Positions 12,336 through 25,985 are shown, counted from the stretch's first letter. The stretch is DNA of 64,000 nt from Selaginella tamariscina (GCA_003024785.1 PUQB01000237.1:294647-358646), one strand, 5' to 3'. Notes: a model not told the origin generated them from the letters alone. A program made the numbers and translations.

Positions 12336-15300
12336 TGATTTGAAGGTAAAGAATGCGACATATTATGTATTATGTATATAATATATATATAAATAAATAA
12401 AAAAATACTTCGTACATATTCCCGAACTAAATATATGCATACATACTCACACATATGCACGTGTTTAATCTAAGTAACCCGTATAATTTTTTGTTATTTA
12501 CTAGTTTATATATATGAATCATAATCAATCAGATAATGTCTATTATTTAGAGATTAAACACACGTCAATAGTATTTCTAAATATATTATTATATATTATT
12601 AATTTGCAATCTCAAAACCTTAATTTATTATTTATATTTATTTAAAATTACATAATTAAAACATACACATACACAACACACACATGCTTGCACATAATTT
12701 AAAATAATTACGCACAATAAAACATATTTCTTACTATTAATTTTAAAATAAAAAAATTTAGATTAATAAACTTATAATTGCATTTTAAAATTTAAGTGAT
12801 TTTAAATCTAAAAGTACAATCATTATTCATATTTAATATAATATTATAACATATTATATTTTTAAACCACGGCAGCACATGTAAGCACAAGAATATCTAC
12901 AAATATTTTCTTATTAAAAACATTATCATATTTTCATGAAATAACATAATGAATTTTAGTTTATTTTTATTCCTCCATTGAACAACAATTATTTAATAAT
13001 CATAAATAGTTTATTCATAAATTTGTTAAGGCTTTGTTATATATGGTTAGTAATCAAATATTAAATCTTTTAATTGTTAATAATATTTATTTAATCAAAA
13101 GAATAATTAAAATAAACATTTCATTGAAGTTTTATATATGTGGAGTCATTTCAAGAAATATCGAATAGTTTTTAAAGGTAATCGATTAATAATGGTGATT
13201 GTATAGATGTTAAAAAATGTTTTGTTCTATGATATATTCATATGTACATTTGATAGTAATATATAAATACTCTATTTTTTAAAATTATTAACTATCTTAA
13301 ATAGATATTTAACTCCTAAGTTCTTTTTAGATTTGGGCAAATTATTATTAAGAAGTTGGTTTAAGATATAAAAGATCTAATCAATAGCAAACATAATATA
13401 TGTACATGATCGTATAATATTTATACTCCAACATTTTTTACTTAAACACAATTACATTTTCATTAATCACTTATACAACTTTTTTTCTTCCATATTTCAG
13501 AACATTAATAATTTATTATATTTAAAATACATTTCTATTAATAAACGTTATAATGAAGTTTATTTTCTTAAACTAAGTCATTCATTTGAATAAATAGTGT
13601 AACCAAATTAAATATATTGATCAATAATAACATAAGATCTTCTTTTTATATAATATATTCTTTTTTGCTTTTTAAAAACTGCATAATCAACAATTTGAAA
13701 AGAATAATTTTTCTTAACACTCTTTAATAAATACTCAAATGGTAAATGTACTACTTTTATTTATATTTATCATGGTTTCAAGTAATTTAATAATACTATC
13801 CTTTGCACGACATATTCTTAATAAATGGCTTAAACCTTCACATTAAGTGGCACATCCTTACACATACAATTTTATGTAATTTTTATTTGTATAAAATATT
13901 TACTTTATTACTTTATGCAATTTTGTTGTATAATATTTATATTTTTAATTCTAAATTTTAAAGTTGTAAAAGTTAAGTACGACAACGTAATTCCTTTCAA
14001 TATCCTTTATTATTCTCATAAATCCAATCGATTTATTATTTATCTTCACATTCATTATTAATTTTTTAAACTTTTTTTAACCTTTTTATTTTTTTAATTA
14101 TTATTTTTCTCGCAAATACATTTGTAAACATTGCATATTATTATAAACGCATTCGCTTGTAACCATGCGTGATCTTTTGTGCTTTATTTTTATAATTTAT
14201 AAATTTTCTAATAATGCATAATATTTTAAAATTGTTTAGAATATTTGTTGATTGTTGAACTTTATGCTTTTTAAAAAAAAATAATATTGATAATAATTAA
14301 AATTGTAAGTTATTTAAATGATATGACTTGTGTTGAATTTTTTTTATTTTTTTGATATTTAGCCTTTTATGTATATTATTTATTTGAATTATTTTACATA
14401 TTTTATCAATATTAAATTGTGCCGAGAAAATTTTAAAGTAATTCATAGGCATGAAACAAAACATTGTATTCTCCACCCAAACGGTGTTATTAAATATGAT
14501 GTTAATATTATGTTTTATGTTGGTCATGTACTCACTTCTTATTTTATTTTATTTAATCTAAATATAATATAAGATTTTTAATATGCTAACTATTTATTTT
14601 AATGTATTAATATATACATAATATTTTGAAATTATTCAGAATCTTATTAGTAATTTATATGTAAATCTTTAATCTTATTGATGGTAATATTATTGTGGTT
14701 ATAAGTTATTTAAAAAGTATGTTAATTTTTTAAACATTCAGTTATTTAAATTGTTTTTATATTTTGTAAAATATTGTTGTTTTCTTTATGTGTTAAAGGT
14801 GAAACATTCTGAAACATTTCAAGGGTACATTCAAGAATATTCAAACGGTCTTCACAATGATGTATGACTATTAAATCAATAAGTCATAACTTTAAAATAA
14901 AAAATTAAAATGATACTAATTTATTCTAATTAAACACTAGACATCAACGCATATTACATGTATATTTTCAATATATATTTCCTTAAACTTGTTTAAACGT
15001 TGAAATCATATTTATGGTTTATGTATAAAGATTATATATTACACTAAAGAAGACCAATATATTATAGATTAAAGCACTTTAATACATGCATAATGTTTTA
15101 TGTTTTATTTAAGATTTTTGTATTTTATTTAAAATAAATTATTATTTGAATGTTTTCTTGATTGTACATAATATTTATAAATTATATTTAAAAAATTTAA
15201 TTATGATTGTAAAAGTATGTTAATTGTTTTAAAATATCTATATTCATATTCTTTTAATTTTGTTTTTTATTTATATTAGTTATTTATATTTTTCTACATA

Positions 15301-18300
15301 TATTATCATTAAATTATATTATACACATATCGGTCTATTGCTTAATATTTTTTTGTTTTATTTGTTTTATCTAAATATGGTATAAGATATTTATATTTTT
15401 AATAAATTAATGTTATATTAATATTCACATGTTTAATATTGGTTTGTGCTTAATATTTTATAACTTTTGTGTTTTTTAATAAGCTGAGTAATTTGAATGT
15501 ATTACTAATTGTACATAATATTTTTAAATTCTTTAAAATCTTGTCAATTTATATTAAATTTTATAATATTATTTTGGTAATTATGGTTTTAAGTTAGCTA
15601 AATGGTATAGTAATCATTTTTAAAAATTTACTTTTTATTTAGCATTTTATGTATATTAATTATTTGGATTATTATATGTTTTATCAATGTTAAATAACTA
15701 TTAATATAATGGTATTAACATTCTGATTGTGCGTTCATGATGTATGTAATAAACCATATTATTATAAATACTTAAATATACTTGAAAAATGTTTTATTTT
15801 TATATTTTTATCTATTGTGTGTTATTATAAAAAATTATTCTTTTCAGAATTTGTTTTAGGTATTAAAAATTCTTTGTGGAAATAACATATTATTTATTAA
15901 TCATAATATTAATAGTTTTTGGCATGAGAACATTTAATTTTATGTTGAAGTTAGTATAACATCATAATAATCATCTTCACTATATATTTATTTATTTATA
16001 AAGTATATACATTTAATTATTTATATTTTTAACCATATTATATTTTTTCTTTTTAATTAATTGTTTGAATCCCTTTTTTTATTATAATAATCTTGTGTAA
16101 GATTGTTTAAAAAAGAAATGTGGTCTCTTTTTATATTTCATTTAAAAGACTATGAATCTTATAATGCCTAATTAAAAATTGATATGAATTTTATATTATA
16201 ATACACATTTTTTTCTTATATTAAACTGCTAAGAAATCTTAAGTGAAAAAATTAAAAAAAGTATCTTTTAATTGTAAATTAATTTTGTAAAATAATCCAT
16301 TAAAAGAATTAATTTATGCTTTAATTTTATAATTTTAAATGAGAATTTATGTAAAGTTTAATGTGTTGTGATAATGAATAACAATTTTAAATAAATGGTT
16401 AAAAAGAAAACAATATAAATAAATAAACAAATAAAATTACATGTCATATCTTTGTAATAGAATTATAAGTTTATTTCTTTGTAATATATTATAAAATACA
16501 TTTTAAAAATGTGTAAGAGGTATTTTTCAAAATAAGATTATAATACATTCTCCATAATTAAATTATGAAAAGAAAAATGTAAACTTTGTTTATAAGTTAA
16601 CCATTTACATAAGCATGTTTAAGATTTGTAAAAAAGAATGGTTAAAAAAAAGAAATTATTATGTAAATGGTTAAAAAGAAAGAATTATAAACAAAATAAT
16701 CTAAAAAATAAAAATCATGATAAATGAAAAATTTTAATTAAATGAATAGATAACTAGAAGAAATAAATATAAATAAACAAAAAATAACATAGACAAGTTA
16801 ATAGGTATATTGCTAAAATAAAGAAATAAAAATAATAAATAATAAACCTCTAGAAAGTAAGAAATTTAAATAAATAAACTAAATAACCTATAAAGATAAA
16901 TGATTATAAAAATATATATAAATAAATAAGTAAATGGATAGAAGGAAATATAAATACACTAAATTACAAAAGTAAATGGTTAGAAAGAACATAAAACAAA
17001 TAAAATAACTTATAAATAAATGTATAGAGAAAGAAATATAAATAAATAAATAAATAAAATGATTTAGAAAGGTAAATAGAGAACAAAATATTAATTTATT
17101 CTTAAATAGAAAGTTAAAGGTGTATGACAAAAATAAAGGATGGTCTGCAAAAATAATCTTAAAAGGTGAAATATAAATAAATAATTAAAATAACCCTAAA
17201 AGATAAATAGGTAAGTGATAAAATATATAAAACAAATAAAACCTTAAAAAGGTATGGTAAATAGGTAAAAAGAAAAAAAAAAAATAATACAATAATAATA
17301 ATGTAAATTGTTAGAATGTGTAAATAAATAAAAAGAAACAATAAATAAACAAATAAAATAGTTTGTAAAAGCTTACATATAGGTATAAAAAGTACTTATC
17401 TCTTTGTATGTATCCATATCAATTTAATCACATATATTATGTTTATGTTTAACAACATATGTTATGTTTTAAGTTTACATAAATACTTAAATGACAAGCT
17501 TCTTAATTTTTATAATTATCTTTCATATTAAATAATTAAGAAAAAAGTGCCACCTATGTAGTCAACCCTAAAATCCATTTTGAACTCTAGTAAAGATAAA
17601 TAAAATTAAGAAACAAACTATTACTTATTAGTTGCATGTGATTAAAAACAATCTCAAATTTTCTTTTAAAATCTAAAATTACACAAAAGTAAGAAGCTCA
17701 ATATTTATTTTATCTTGCTTTATACTTATAAATAGTTAGCGAGTTGTAGAAAGAACACACTACTTATTTAGTTAAAATATTAGCTTGGTTTTTTTATTAA
17801 CATATATCAGAAATAAAATAAGTACTCATGAATTTATAGATATTGCATTAACAATGCTTGTTTTTTGATACATTTTGCATGTATATGTTATGCACAAAAT
17901 ATATTTATATATATACATATTTTTTTTATATACATATAGAAAATGTGTAGTAGAGCAAGATATCATAAAATGTTTTTAAAATCCTGTTAGTGCAACCCTA
18001 ATGGCATCTTCATCTAGGGTTTGACAAAATATCTTAACCTTAGTTAATGTTTCTAAGCATACTATTGTTGAAATACTTCTAATTTTATGTTGGTCATTGT
18101 GTTCTTTGAAATTTTTTATAGATACTAAATTTGGAGAGTCTTAATAATAGACTTTGTGTTCATATTTCTATACATAAAGAAAAAAGGTAAATTAAAAAGT
18201 ATATTCTAGCATCACATTTGAGTGCTTATAAAACAATCATGGTTCTTAAGTAAGTCATGAGTCACATGGTTAAGTAACATATGGGTTCTTTTTATAACTT

Positions 18301-20227
18301 TAATTTTGATTTTATGAATAAAGAATAAGGATAATGTTGTAACACTTAATAATATAGTTATTTAAATTTGATTTTTATTAAGGGAATTATATAACTCATG
18401 AGCATAATTATCAGAGTTTTTACCTAGTGCCATGAAGGCAACTTGCTAGATGCTAACTTTGGAATTCCTCTCTGAAAACCCCATGAAATCAGGTACACAA
18501 GGGCAAAAGGCTAATCTAAAGGTGGGTTCGTACCTCTAACATGTAGAAGTTGAAGTGGCATAACAAAGAGTTATGTCTTGATAACACAAGCTTAACTTGT
18601 AATGATAGGAGAGACGAGTTTTTTTTTTTTGAATTTAGGAACTCTCATTATATATACACTACCTTATTTATGTGACACCCAATTGTGTAAGTGAGTTAAC
18701 ATGAAATGACTATTAATAAGATGAGCTACTCTAACTCTTACCTTTAAACCCTAAACCTTGGGTTTGGGCAACCCTAAGGGTGTTTCTAACCTTATTTAAC
18801 ATATCAAAATCATTTGATTTAATTAAAAAACTAACTAGTAGGGAAGAGTTTTCTAACAAATAAGTTCTAGTTTTGCCTAAAGTTTTTTTAAATACTTAAT
18901 GACCCCAATGAACATCATTAGATACTTATACTCAAGTGCATTAAGTGGCATGTTTTTATTATTTAACAGAGTATAGTAGTTAACAATAATCAACCTTCAA
19001 AAGTAAAGAGTTGAGTCATAATAAAAACTATGGCAATGATTATTCTTACTCGACTAAACCCTTGAATGTCAGAGGCACGAAAGTAATGGCACCCAGCTAT
19101 CTCTTTTATTCTTTTAATTATAAAGATATACTTTAGTTCCATATAATAAAGGAAAAGTACTAAAGTAAGCCATATATATTTTAACTTAATCTAGATCAAT
19201 ACAATATGTTCAACATTAATAATAATTAAGCAAAAATTACATTTGCTATGCAATAAAACAAACATCTAATAGTATTAACATAATGCTCATGGGTTTAACT
19301 AGTTAATTGAGTGGTTTGACTGAATAATTAATGAGTCATTTTTTATATATACATAATCCATGTGTTTGAAGAAATAACAAGGAAACTAATGAAATGGCAA
19401 CAAGACTTTGGGTGACATTTTAAATCTACTTTTTTCAAATTAAAATTTAATTTATAATTAATTAATGCTTTTCTAAATTACATATCAAGTTATTATTTAA
19501 TATTTGAAAGTTAACATTATGTGTTGTATTGTACATATAAATGTTTCAAATATTTAAATAATTAATAAATTATACTTGTATTTGAAAGTATACATATATG
19601 TATAACATTATGTGTATATATTGTACCTATATTATATCTAGTGGTTTTTAAGCCCATAATATTAATAATATTATAACATTTCAAAAAGTCATGTTTTCTA
19701 ATATTAAATGAAATGTTTAATATTAGTATTACGAGTGTATAACAATAATTTTACATTTCATTATACGATTTTCTATTTCATTCAAATGTTTAATACTTTT
19801 ATATGATTTAGATGAATTATTATATTTTCAACTATATATATATATATAACTAAATAAATACTCTGTACAGATTCCCCAAAGGCCACATATGCAGGTGCGT
19901 ATTATGTACTATTGATATATATGAATCATGGTAGATAACCATATATTATTATATATCAGTGAAGTCAACTATATATATATTAACATATATACAAATGTTA
20001 GTGTGTCTAATTAACTTTATAGAATGAATTATCTAGAAGTTATTAACATTAGAAAAGTACCAAATGAATGGCATAGTGAGTTTGGTATTTTTAACAATTG
20101 GAGAAAGTTTATTTTATATTTATATAATACACCTATAAATTTATAATATTGAGTTTAAAATAGCATAAAAGATTGATGTATTATTAAATTGAAAAATATT
20201 TATTAATATACTTTTTATATATAAACA
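12336..20227. other. AT-rich gene desert of about 8 kb
   Basis: Very AT-rich DNA with homopolymer runs and AAATAAATAAA-type purine-rich stretches (about 16400-17350). Short open frames near 14300-14570 and 16890-17340 have the composition expected of random AT-rich DNA. A somewhat less AT-rich patch at about 17980-19100 contains fragments such as AACCCTAA and GGCAACTTGCTAGATGC but gives no recognisable product. No tRNA, terminal repeat or conserved exon was seen. Confidence 0.6.
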
Positions 20228-20931
20228 TCAACTGTTGCCAACAGTCGTGAACGAGTCATGAATACGCCTTAGCATCGGTTCATCCTCACCCAGTCCTGTG
20301 CAGGAGCCTTAACAAAATGAGCATACAGCTTGTTCTTGGCGCAGGTGACCGATATAAGACTGTGTGCAACCGGACCCTTGATCTCGTACTCGTAGTAAAC
20401 CGTCCCGACCCGTCCGTCCTGTCGGACGACGTAATATCGTCGGCCTGCGATATGTCGTTTGCAGGTTGACATCCGACAGTGATAAGTCGTTAAGCACGTT
20501 GTCTCTGGCGCAAGCTTCCTAAACCCGGCTAGAAATGTAAGTACGTCTCTCGCCCTTCCGTCTCGGGTTGTAAAACTCCGAGTCCGTCCCGTTTGTGCCC
20601 TTTTCGACCTTGGAAATCAGTCTCTCCTTCCACCCCTGCGGTACGTCAAAATGTACTCGGCACTGTCTTTCTTGCTCGCGTTTCCACCGTAACCAGTAAC
20701 TCGATGCACTTGGCGGTACCGTAGTATACCTCGAACCCTCGTTCTCCCCGGCAATGCAGGCTGGATTTGAATCCGTGTACTTACCAGGGTGGACAGACCG
20801 ACAAGCACGGCAGTCCGCCTGTTGCTTTCTGTCTGGGAACGAGCGACCACGTTCCATGTTTACGGCGAGTGCTGCTCTTGGTCGTGTCGGGTGCAGCATC
20901 GAAACGGAACATTGCTGCCATGCAAAGTTTG
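20228..20931 (-). pseudogene. Thylakoid-lumen PsbP-family protein (TL19-like), intronless and frame-broken
   Basis: Related to the small PsbP-like proteins of the thylakoid lumen; by recall it is closest to the lumenal 19-kDa type. Recognisable pieces in order on the minus strand are GYGGNASKKDSAEY (about 20690), VPQGWKERLISKVEKGTNGT (about 20640-20590), LNDLSLSDVNLQ (about 20490), VYYEYEIKGPVAHSLISVTC (about 20400-20340), AKNKLYAHFVKAPAQDW (about 20340-20290) and RRIHDSF just before a TGA at 20228. They lie in different frames, so at least four single-base shifts break it. No intron is visible and GC content is far above the surroundings, unlike every other gene here. This fits a processed retrocopy or an acquired piece. 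A real intronless gene with base-calling errors cannot be excluded. The N-terminus near 20931 (MAAMFRFDAAPDTTKSS) could be a transit-peptide remnant. Confidence 0.65.
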
Positions 20932-21060
20932 CTTATCATCTTCAACTGGATATGGATAATGCTCCACAAACTGAGGAATCTAATCTTTCATAAGCAGAAT
21001 ATGCCAGAGACTAAGGTTGAAAATTCTTAAACTGACCCTACATTCAGTGAATTTATCAGA

Positions 21061-21619
21061 CACACACACACACACAACAACATATATATAAAGGAAATTT
21101 ATCATGGTAGCGTGTAATTTCCATTTGTTGTAACACAAATTTAAACATGCTTTAACAAAACAGAGTTTGAAATGAATTATTTTAAACTTGTAAAATTCTA
21201 GTTGAAAACTTTAGTGTAATACATATGTAAAACTGTTAATATGTTTATAATGTTAATTATTTATGTTAATTTATTAATTCTGAGTTGTCTCTACACACGC
21301 ATATATGCATATGCACACATGTGAAAGGATGCATGTATGGACGTACTCGATATATTATATATATATATATATATATATAATAAAACAGTATACATGTGCG
21401 CATGGGCAATCTTTGTAGTTTAAATTGTAGTAAATAAATATATAACAAATAATATAAAATTAATCAAAAGAATACATATTTTAGAATATGTTTTTTGTAC
21501 ATTTTAAAACTTAATCAATAAATAATTAAAATGTGGAAATAAAACACCAATCTTTAAGTAACTCAATTTTAGATTAAGGCTTCAATTAGGGTTTAAATTT
21601 TAAGAAAATATTTTGAACT
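21061..21619. other. Duplicated spacer next to pseudo-tRNA-iMet
   Basis: Bases 21061-21180 (AAGGAAATTTATCATGGTAGCG... onward) match 33970-34080 beside the tRNA-iMet of unit C, so the block moved together with the tRNA. The rest is AT-rich and contains a (TA)n run at 21352-21378. No gene is seen. Confidence 0.65.
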
Positions 21620-21688
21620 TATCAGAGATAAGTTTCGATCCTATGACCTTTGGGTTATGAGCCCACGCTCCTGCTGCGCCACTCTGAT
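21620..21688 (-). pseudogene. Degenerate initiator tRNA-Met, unit B copy
   Basis: It aligns along its length with the intact copies but is 69 bases instead of 73. Several bases of the D-arm 3' half are missing, and the T-stem reads ATAGG/CTTAT with mismatches. The anticodon arm with CAU is intact. It is probably not functional. Confidence 0.85.
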
Positions 21689-22115
21689 TTATACAATTAA
21701 TTTTCAATTTAAAAACCTTATATAGAGTAAAAGCACTATAATCTAAATCCCTACGCATAGGGCTATTCACACTTGAACTTATCCTAATATTAAAGTCATT
21801 TTGAAGTGTTTTTTCTATTGCACAAGCACTTTATTTTAAGTACATGTACTTACCTGTTTTTTAAAGTTTTTTTCTTAAGTAAAGTTCGCACATCTGTACT
21901 TAAAATTTAGTACTTCCTTAAATTTAAGTTTTTTAGACCAATTTTTAAGTGAGGGGGGTCATTTTAATTTTAAGAACTCACCTAAAAAATATTTGAAAAA
22001 TATTCCAAAATGATTATGATGAAATAATTTGCACCAAGTGTTGGCGCTCTCGAAAAAAATTTCTAGCAAATTGCAAGGATTTGCAGGATTTTTTGTGAGG
22101 TTTGAGGACCGTGTT

Positions 22116-23172
22116 ATGGCGGACGACGGTAATAAAAGAAGAGTGGAGAATTTAGAGGAGGAAGAAGAGAACTTTTTGGTAGGGTTTGCTGAATCACCGA
22201 TGGCGCCGGAAGATCACCGGCCCTTGGAGGGGAACTCGTGGAGGCAGAGGAGGGCGAGCTAGCAGCCCAAGAGCTGGGCTTGGAGCGAGCATCAATGCAG
22301 GCCGTGGATTTGAGTATGCGAGCTGGGTGTGGACCAAGTGTGGAGCTGTGGTGTAGGTCGTGGATCTCAACACGGTGGAGCTAGAGGAGGGCACGGAGCT
22401 CCCACGCTTCAAGGACTCGGCTATTTTCAGAACTTGTAAGTTTTCATTCCTTTTAGGGTAGAGGTTGCTTGAGTCGTTAGGTGTTTGTTAGGATGTGGAG
22501 GACCAGGAAGATGATGAGGAGCTCCCCGATGAAGAGGAAAACATTCTCGAGGGTGATGATGGTGGTGAGTTTGTGGATACCTCTAGGTTTGCAAGCTGCT
22601 CCAGCAAAAAGAAGTCGAGGAAAAAACTGGAAATGGGAGGACACAGCGGTGCTGATTGACCTCATGAGGGAGGATTACTTAGCCAAGATCGCTGGGAACA
22701 GGAGCAGTGAAGAGGCTATGTTGAGTGGGAATCAGCGATGGATCTTGCTGGCAAGAAAGATGAGGATACGATCGTGATCAGAAGATGTGTAAGCGTCGAT
22801 GGCACAATATGCTAAGTGACTACAGGTGTTGGAGATTTTCAGCGGAAGACAGGAAACCCAGACTACTTCGGGCTGAATCCGACTGAAGCGAGGCAGCTCT
22901 TCCTGGTTTGAACACGCGAGTGATGCCTCGGGCCATGTATGATGCGATGGGTGCTTTTCTTGGAAGGGATGCATCAACACCCCCTCATTTCTTGCAGATT
23001 CAGATGTAGTTCAAGATGAGGATGATCCCACGGAAGGAGATGATGCTCCTGGAGATGCTTCTCAGGTGCCTGGGAGCTCAGGGAAGAAGAAAAAGAAGTC
23101 AAAGAAGGCAGAGCATACAATGAGTAGTCTGCTCAGGGAAGGGAATGCCTTGTCTGCAGCTAGAATGAGCTG
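22116..23172 (+). pseudogene. Harbinger ORF1, GT/Myb-like DNA-binding protein, degraded
   Basis: An ATG at 22116 opens an acidic, low-complexity N-terminus (MADDGNKRRVENLEEEEENF). At about 22610-22760 a trihelix/Myb-like segment follows (NWKWEDTAVLIDLMREDYL). Lys-rich sequence near 23085-23115 could be nuclear localisation. Stops and frame changes interrupt it several times. In the family this protein helps the transposase enter the nucleus and bind the element ends. Confidence 0.6.
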
Positions 23173-23696
23173 AGTTTGGCATGGCAAGGAGACCCTTGCA
23201 TGCCAGCGAGAGATTTGCCAAGCTGAGAAAGAGAAGGCTTCTGCTACTACCAGCCTTGCCGGGCAATTGTGAACATCTCCATGGCCTTGTGCAACTTTTT
23301 AAATGGTGCAGCTGCTCCTTAATTTTCTAGTTGCTAGCGGATCTAGATTTTTGCTTGTTTATTCGAGTCTACTTGTTTGCTAGTTTTTTAATATATTTTG
23401 GAAGTAATCAAAAATTTTATTCTTGCTATTTTTCAGGAAGAAACCGAGCCACCCCCCTGGAGCCTTCATCACCTCTTCCTCAACAACCTGAACATGCAGT
23501 TGGAGAAAGGCTAACACAACTTCAGCCGCCATCACCTGAGCCTTCAAGCCTCCAAGCTGAGCCCCCGATCATGAGAAGATCCTTGAACAACCGAACAGCA
23601 GTGATTGATGCGGTGAACAAAATATGCCTCATCATTTTTCAGGTTTGATATTTTGAGCACTTCAAAACTGCAATGTTTTACATATTTCTATGCTAG

Positions 23697-24982
23697 GTTT
23701 TGGTTCTTGTAGTTGAAGCTTTCAGATTGATTGCTAACGACAAGAGCCCTGCTTTACCAACTTTACCTGGTGAAGATGATGATGAGACGGAGCTTCGCCG
23801 AGCTGTGGCTGCCAAGAGGTTTTGCACCGGGCTATGGTGGGTGAAGCCGAGGAACCTCACAGCTTGGAGCAAGTTCTTCATGGAGTATTATGAGCCTGGA
23901 CAGTGGAAGAGAAAGCTCCGAATGGAAAAGAAAACCTTCTTCTTGCTCTGTGGTATGTTAGAGGAGGACATCCGCAAGCAGACACGACGTGGAGGAGAGC
24001 AGTTCCTGTCGACGTTCGCTTGGGAGTCACCTTGTACAAGCTGTTCAAGAACACAGACTACTCGGATCTTTCAGATAAGTTTGGAATTGGTGAATCTACT
24101 GCTCATGACATTGTTTGTGAGACTACTGCTGCGATCGTCAAGAGCCTGGGGTACAAGATTCGATTCCCGAGACAGAAGAAGTTCAGGCTGTAGCTGGGCT
24201 TTCAAAGGGTGACAAGAACCCTTGCCCAATGTTGGGGGCAATAGATTGTACGCATTTTGAGATAATCGTCCTGGCCCAGAGTGAGAGCTATACGATCGGA
24301 AGCAGCGTTACTCCGTGATCATGCAAGGAGTGTGTGACGCTCAAAAGAGGTTCTTGAGTGTGTATGCAGGCTGGCCAGGTGAATACTTTTTTTTTTACCA
24401 GGTTCTTATTTTTCTTTTTAATATTTTTTTTCGTTTCTAGGGAGTGTGCATGATATGAGAGTTTTTCGGAACTCTACTCTGAGAAACAGATTGCAGCAAG
24501 ACAGCTACTCAACACCTCTTGAGCTTGCATTCGATGAGAGGATCGAGCCTTACCTGGTGGGAGATAAAGGTTACCAGCTCCAGCAACATCTAATGATCCC
24601 TCACACAAGTAAGTGTTGTTTGATTTTTATTTACGTAAGTTGTAAAGTTGTCACAGCTCCCCACCCAACGAGGGGTGAGTCGAGTTCAACCTCCAACACC
24701 ACCTTGCTCGGATTGTTATTGAGCAAGCATTTGGACTTCTGAAAATGAAGTTCAAATGTCTGGATCAGAAACAAAAAATTCGTTCCGAAGTACCTCCCGA
24801 ACATCATCAAGAGTTGTTGCATCTTGCACAACTTCTTGATTGATGTTGGTGAAACCGATCTTCGGGCTGAGATACAAGCATGGAAAGAGGAGGTTAAAAA
24901 GCGGAAGAGGCTTAAAACATATGTGGATTATGGTGATCCTGTGCAAGCTGAGGGAGAGCCACTAGAAGACTTGCAGGGCTAG
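23697..24982 (+). pseudogene. Harbinger DDE transposase, frame-broken
   Basis: Pieces of a DDE_4-type (HARBI1-like) transposase appear in order: RRAVAAKRFCTGLWWVKPRN (23790-23850), KLFKNTDYSDLSDKFGIGES (24040-24100), the first aspartate in GAIDCTHFEI (about 24235-24265), the second aspartate region in GSVHDMRVFRNS (24440-24475), VGDKGYQL (24560-24580), and the glutamate in VIEQAFGLLKMKF (about 24712-24750). At least four frame changes separate them. A short AT-rich interval at 24380-24440 may be an intron, since it starts GTGAATAC and ends TTTCTAG. All three catalytic acidic positions survive, but no continuous frame does. Confidence 0.75.
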
Positions 24983-25404
24983 AGGATGCTAGGGACATGG
25001 GAGAACCTCACCGACTTTCTCTGTTTGCGTTCTTATTGAATATTTCAAATACTCTCGGGAAATGAAAATTTGAATTTTAAGTTTTTTATAAGTATGTGAA
25101 TGTAAGTTGTTTATGCAAAGTACGTGATGTGTGAATGAACTTGTATTTTAGCTGAAAAATGTATGTTATAAAACTAGGGTACGTGGGAATAGAAAACACC
25201 TTAAATCTTTACTTAAATGTTTAAGTTTGCTCTTTAAGTTCTATACGTGCGAACATGAAGTTCTTAAAATTTTAAGTGAGTAACTTTAAATTTTAAGATT
25301 AAGTTCATGTGCGAATAGCCCATCTTTAACATATAAAGCACTTTACTGTTTCATGTGTGTGTGTGTGTGTGTGACAGAGATTTGGAAAACATATACATTA
25401 AATA

Positions 25405-25985
25405 GTTTAATACCAAGTCTTGTAGCAGCCACCGTTTGTCTTCCCACCGTGTGCTTCCCACCGTGGATGATCAACAGGGTTTCTTTGCAATGCCACGTAG
25501 ATGGGACGTATTCCCTTCCACCTGTTTTGTCCTGCCTTGTACAGCTTGGGTTTACTGTAATTTGGCTTAATTAAGGGACTATAATTGCTTTGCATTGTGC
25601 AAGCAGCATCTTTTCCTCCCTGATGGCATTCTCACAGCCACCTCTGTGCAGGGTGTGTGTATATGTATGTGTGTGCGTGTGTGTGTGTTGTGTGTGTGTG
25701 TGAGAGAGAGATGTTACAGATATATACATAGATACAAATATACATGATTGTTGCTTTATACAAGCATGAAATGAATCTATGAAGATATAATTGCACACTT
25801 AAATAATACGTAGATATAAACTTTGGACGCATACAAATGCATCAAAAGCTCTCTCTCTTTCTCTCTCTCACACACACGCACACACTCACACACACACATG
25901 ACTTTACCTCGTTTGCGTGTCATTTTAGCTTGGGGCCTTGTCCAGGGTTCATCTCAATGCTGTGTATACCGGTTTCGGAAGTTGC
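25405..25985 (-). pseudogene. RPL2 pseudogene, unit B
   Basis: On the minus strand, exon 1 (about 25985-25905) keeps [14 protein letters not shown] but loses the following residues and meets a stop. Exon 2 (about 25650-25405) keeps [23 protein letters not shown] and NPVDHP, then breaks and lacks the C-terminal TPWGKP segment. It is useful as an outgroup: it preserves the LYKAGQNRW segment that the unit A gene has lost. Confidence 0.85.

Larger units (their letters stand above)
21760..25321 (+). mobile_element. PIF/Harbinger DNA transposon
   Basis: The ends are 22-bp terminal inverted repeats (left GGGCTATTCACACTTGAACTTA; right, reversed, differs at two positions). The 3.56-kb element carries a GT/Myb-like DNA-binding ORF followed by a DDE transposase, the two-gene plan of PIF/Harbinger elements. 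The flanking triplets are ATA and ATC, so the expected 3-bp target duplication is not clean. It sits between the degenerate tRNA-iMet and the RPL2 pseudogene of unit B. The tRNA-RPL2 interval is uninterrupted in units A and C, so insertion followed the duplication. Both ORFs have stops and shifts, so it looks non-autonomous now. Confidence 0.85.

Noticed and set aside
14297..14572. Overlapping short frames on both strands in the desert
   Set aside because: Asn/Ile/Lys-rich composition is expected of random AT-rich sequence, and both strands are open equally.
16888..17341. Phe/Tyr/Leu-rich hydrophobic frames on the minus strand
   Set aside because: They look like membrane proteins only because AT-rich DNA yields such codons. 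There is no ATG context, no splice partners and no recognisable family.
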